Below, in pieces: positions 61,781 to 64,000 of a stretch of DNA of 64,000 nt. Position numbers and translations under genes: made by a program. The notes under the pieces were generated by a model, which saw only the letters and a program-made list of their open reading frames with translations, was not told where the DNA came from and did no database searches. Origin of the DNA: Thiopseudomonas sp. (GTDB taxonomy: Bacteria > Pseudomonadota > Gammaproteobacteria > Pseudomonadales > Pseudomonadaceae); NCBI GenBank assembly GCA_023228985.1, contig JALOAC010000008.1, forward strand, positions 20,200-84,199, read 5' to 3'. Every line of letters begins with the position of its first letter. Position 1 is the first letter of the stretch.

Positions 61781-62882
61781 CGATGAGCAAAATACTGCAG
61801 AACAATGGGTTCTGCAGTTTAGCCATGGTTATGATGGCCCTTTTCTTGACTGTTCACGGCAATACGCGGTGTTGTTTAAAGATACGGACTATAAAGTTTG
61901 CACGGTGTATTTAACGGGCGAACCTAGTGATGAGGTCGTGCAGGGCAGTGCTTCGGATGAAGTAATTTTCTTAAATTACAGCAGCAAACAAGTGCGCGGC
62001 CTTAAACTGGCTGCTATTAAAGACTTTAAAAAAATTGTAGCTAGCCGTAATTTTAAATTTTGTATTGCCCACCGATTTAAGCCTATTTACATCGCGCTAT
62101 TTGGCTCGAAACTACCTGTAATCGGCGTTCACCACGCTTTTGGCGACTACAAGCGTCGCTCAAGACAAGTTCTGGCTAATTTTTTCCGCCAGCGCTTGCG
62201 CTTGCTTGGGGTATCTAATGCAGTGCGCGATGATATGCGCGCAAGCTTGCCTAAGTTTAAACCTGAACATATCGAAACCCTCTACAACCGCATCGACGTT
62301 GAAGCGGTACAGGCTGAGCAAGTAAGCCGTGAAGAAGCACGCGAGTATCTTAACTTGCCGCAGGACGCTTGGATTGTTGGTAATGTAGGGCGGTTGCACC
62401 CAGATAAAGACCAAACCACGCTGATTAAAGGCTTCGCCAAGGCGCTACCGGAATTACCAGCAGGCAGCTTGCTGGCTATTATGGGGAGCGGTCGCTTAGA
62501 GCAGCAGCTTAAGCAGTTAGCACATGAACTAGGCGTGTCTGGTAGCGTGCGCTTTTTAGGTCAAGTATCCAATGGGAGGCGTTACTTTAAGGCCTTTGAC
62601 CTCTTTGCCCTGACCTCCGATCATGAGCCCTTCGGCATGGTGCTGTTAGAAGCCATGGCAGCAGGTGTGCCGGTGATAGCGACGGACTGTGGTGGAGCGA
62701 AGGAGGTGGTGGAGTGTGCAGATAATCGGTTTGCTCTTGGCAATGTAGAACAGTTACAGAAACTGCTGATACGTGGTGCTGAAACAATACAGAGTGTTGG
62801 TATTGCACACAACTTTACCGGTAGAGGCGCTAGTGAAAAATACACGCAATTAAGCAAGATTTGGTTGGAGTCCTTAGTTTGA
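61767..62882 (+). CDS. wapH: LPS core GT4 glycosyltransferase (WapH-like)
   Basis: The 371-residue GT-B protein follows the carbamoyltransferase as PA5004 (wapH) does. The C-terminal lobe has VGNVGRLHPDKDQTTLIKGF, VRFLGQV and the donor-binding motif TSDHEPFGMVLLEAMAAGVP, with the paired Glu of GT4 enzymes. It should add an outer-core glucose, inferred from position only. Its ATG lies inside the previous gene (14-bp overlap), and the stop overlaps the next start by one base (TGATG). Confidence 0.85.
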   Translation: MSSRNDEQNTAEQWVLQFSHGYDGPFLDCSRQYAVLFKDTDYKVCTVYLTGEPSDEVVQGSASDEVIFLNYSSKQVRGLKLAAIKDFKKIVASRNFKFCIAHRFKPIYIALFGSKLPVIGVHHAFGDYKRRSRQVLANFFRQRLRLLGVSNAVRDDMRASLPKFKPEHIETLYNRIDVEAVQAEQVSREEAREYLNLPQDAWIVGNVGRLHPDKDQTTLIKGFAKALPELPAGSLLAIMGSGRLEQQLKQLAHELGVSGSVRFLGQVSNGRRYFKAFDLFALTSDHEPFGMVLLEAMAAGVPVIATDCGGAKEVVECADNRFALGNVEQLQKLLIRGAETIQSVGIAHNFTGRGASEKYTQLSKIWLESLV

Positions 62883-63958
62883 TGCGAGTGCTCAACCTGA
62901 TGTGGTCTTCTCAGCCAGAGTTTCAGTCGGTGCATCGTGTTATGGCTAGTGTCATGCGTTGCTTACAGCCCAAGACTGTAGAGCATTGCTTTCTCATTGG
63001 TGAGCCTGAACAGCAGCTATTGCTTAATCCCGCTTCTTCCTTAAAGGTTAGTAAAAGACAAGCTAAGAAATGGTTGTTGCGCTGGAGGTTGGGGCAGAAA
63101 CTCAAGCAAAAAATTACCAGTATTACGCCTGATATAGTGTTTATTGACGGGCTGGGCGTGGCGAGACTAGTACTGCCGCTGCTGGTTTTTTTCCCTAACT
63201 GTCGAGCACTGATTTATTTTCATGGGCAAACACGCTTTAAAAAAAATGATTTAAAACTGTTCGCTTCTGTTAAGGCTGATCAGTTAAGAATGATTGCTGT
63301 TTCTAGTGATTTGGCTTACAGCTTGCGTGAACAAGTCAAAGGCATTGAGGTTTTGGCAATACCTACGTTTCTTGACTTGCCAGTTGCAAAACCCAGAACG
63401 CCAAGAGAAGAAAAAGTGTTGCGGCTTGGAGCCATAGGTAGGTTGGTTGCTGATAAGAACTTTGCCTTGTTGGTTGAGGCAATGTCGTTACTAACGTGTT
63501 CAGAGCATAAAATAACCTTGCAGATTGCGGGTGAAGGTGAGGAAGCTAATGCGCTGCGTGAGCAGGTAGAGACTTTGCAGCTGGGAAGTTCGGTGTGTTT
63601 GTTAGGGCAGCGAGAAAATATCGAAAGCTTCTACCAACAAATTGATGTGCTGTTGGTGCCATCACTACAAGAAGGGCAGGGTTTGGTAGTGCAAGAGGCC
63701 TTGCACTATGGGGCTGCAGTAATCTGCACTGATTTGCCGGTGTTTCGCGAACAGTTAGCTGACTCTGGGTACTATCTGTCAGCAACATCAGCGCAAGAGT
63801 GGGCGAATGCTATTTTAAGTATGTATCCAGAACAATTAAAAACCATGCTCAATAATCAGCGCTATGCTTATGCGCAGTTTTGCAGTATGGGAAACTTTCG
63901 TGCGCGTCTTGAGACGGCAGTGTTTGCTGGAAACTTTGGTGGGAAGACATGCAAATAG
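62882..63958 (+). CDS. GT4 glycosyltransferase, probably LPS core
   Basis: The ATG at 62882 (MRVLNLMWSSQPEFQSV) gives 358 residues. The N-terminal lobe is divergent and basic; the C-terminal lobe has LGAIGRLVADKNFALLVEAM, LQIAGEGEEANALR and the donor motif VPSLQEGQGLVVQEALHYG, where the usual Glu-x7-Glu is present. It is not as close to a named Wap protein as its neighbours, so sugar and acceptor are unknown. The one-base overlap with wapH and the overlap with the next start place it firmly in the operon. Confidence 0.8.
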   Translation: MRVLNLMWSSQPEFQSVHRVMASVMRCLQPKTVEHCFLIGEPEQQLLLNPASSLKVSKRQAKKWLLRWRLGQKLKQKITSITPDIVFIDGLGVARLVLPLLVFFPNCRALIYFHGQTRFKKNDLKLFASVKADQLRMIAVSSDLAYSLREQVKGIEVLAIPTFLDLPVAKPRTPREEKVLRLGAIGRLVADKNFALLVEAMSLLTCSEHKITLQIAGEGEEANALREQVETLQLGSSVCLLGQRENIESFYQQIDVLLVPSLQEGQGLVVQEALHYGAAVICTDLPVFREQLADSGYYLSATSAQEWANAILSMYPEQLKTMLNNQRYAYAQFCSMGNFRARLETAVFAGNFGGKTCK

Positions 63959-64000
63959 AGGTTGTTTTGCTATCTGGTACGCTAAAGCTCTCTGGTTCTA
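63949..64000 (+). CDS. Start of a further gene, probably another LPS operon member (partial)
   Basis: An ATG at 63949, with GGGAAG just upstream, opens a frame (MQIEVVLLSGTLKLSGS) that runs off the right edge. It overlaps the previous gene by 10 bp, as its neighbours overlap. The hydrophobic first strand is typical of GT-B glycosyltransferases, but 17 codons are too few to assign a family. Confidence 0.55.
   Translation, partial: MQIEVVLLSGTLKLSGS

Noticed and set aside
1..64000. tRNA, rRNA, CRISPR array, prophage or insertion sequence
   Set aside because: No cloverleaf in the intergenic gaps, no regular spacer repeats, no transposase, integrase or phage structural genes; XerC is the housekeeping recombinase.

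Overview
The window is ordinary chromosome from a gammaproteobacterium of the Pseudomonas lineage. The evidence is gene order: hemY-hemX-hemD-hemC-algR-algZ, uvrA / MFS / ssb, zapG / hydrolase / trpS, cyaA / cyaY / lptM-lysA-dapF-DUF484-xerC, and ilvE / glnE / aceEF with waaF-waaC-waaG-waaP-kinases-carbamoyltransferase all match blocks I know from P. aeruginosa. Base composition looks close to 50 % G+C by eye, lower than most Pseudomonas, so a reduced-GC relative within Pseudomonadaceae is my best guess (inference). I see no tRNA, rRNA, insertion sequence, prophage or CRISPR array.

Layout. 1-4.1 kb: purE (partial)-purK, an HD-GYP phosphodiesterase, rpe-gph. 4.2-8.4 kb: a two-gene RND efflux system behind a perfect dyad. 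8.4-10.5 kb: darP (yjgA) and pmbA. 10.5-14.6 kb: DUF3426 zinc-ribbon protein, prmA, a PlsC-like acyltransferase, a DUF2007 protein and dsbB. 14.7-20.8 kb: the minus-strand heme operon hemCDXY and the AlgZ/AlgR two-component pair. 21-22.5 kb: catalase with an OxyR-like site. 22.6-27.5 kb: uvrA divergent from an MFS transporter and ssb. 27.6-30 kb: an RmlD-like protein, a PLP enzyme and a Fe-S uracil-DNA glycosylase homologue. 30.1-38.8 kb: ilvE, glnE, a 436-bp gap with a complex palindrome, then aceE-aceF. 38.9-43.5 kb: zapG, a hydrolase, trpS, a CbiM-like membrane protein, an orphan pseudopilin and trxC. 43.6-52.8 kb: argH, two small proteins, cyaA, cyaY, lptM, lysA, a degenerate dapF, DUF484 and xerC. 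52.9-64 kb: the LPS core operon.

How the genes work together. The last 11 kb is one tightly packed plus-strand LPS core operon: two heptosyltransferases, WaaG, four WaaP/InaA-type kinases (one of them a tandem two-domain protein), a carbamoyltransferase and at least two more glycosyltransferases, which predicts a heavily phosphorylated and carbamoylated inner core. The heme operon supplies tetrapyrrole, and AlgZR sits directly upstream of it.

I found no convincing wholly new system. The most unusual item is the gene in the dapF slot: it keeps the ends of diaminopimelate epimerase but has lost the second catalytic cysteine region and rewritten the first active-site loop, while staying an intact, translationally coupled reading frame. 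Other points worth a second look are the palindromic element before aceE, the RND pump with an operator-like dyad but no local regulator, a WaaP-family protein without its catalytic Asp, and several breaks from the usual Pseudomonas gene order.
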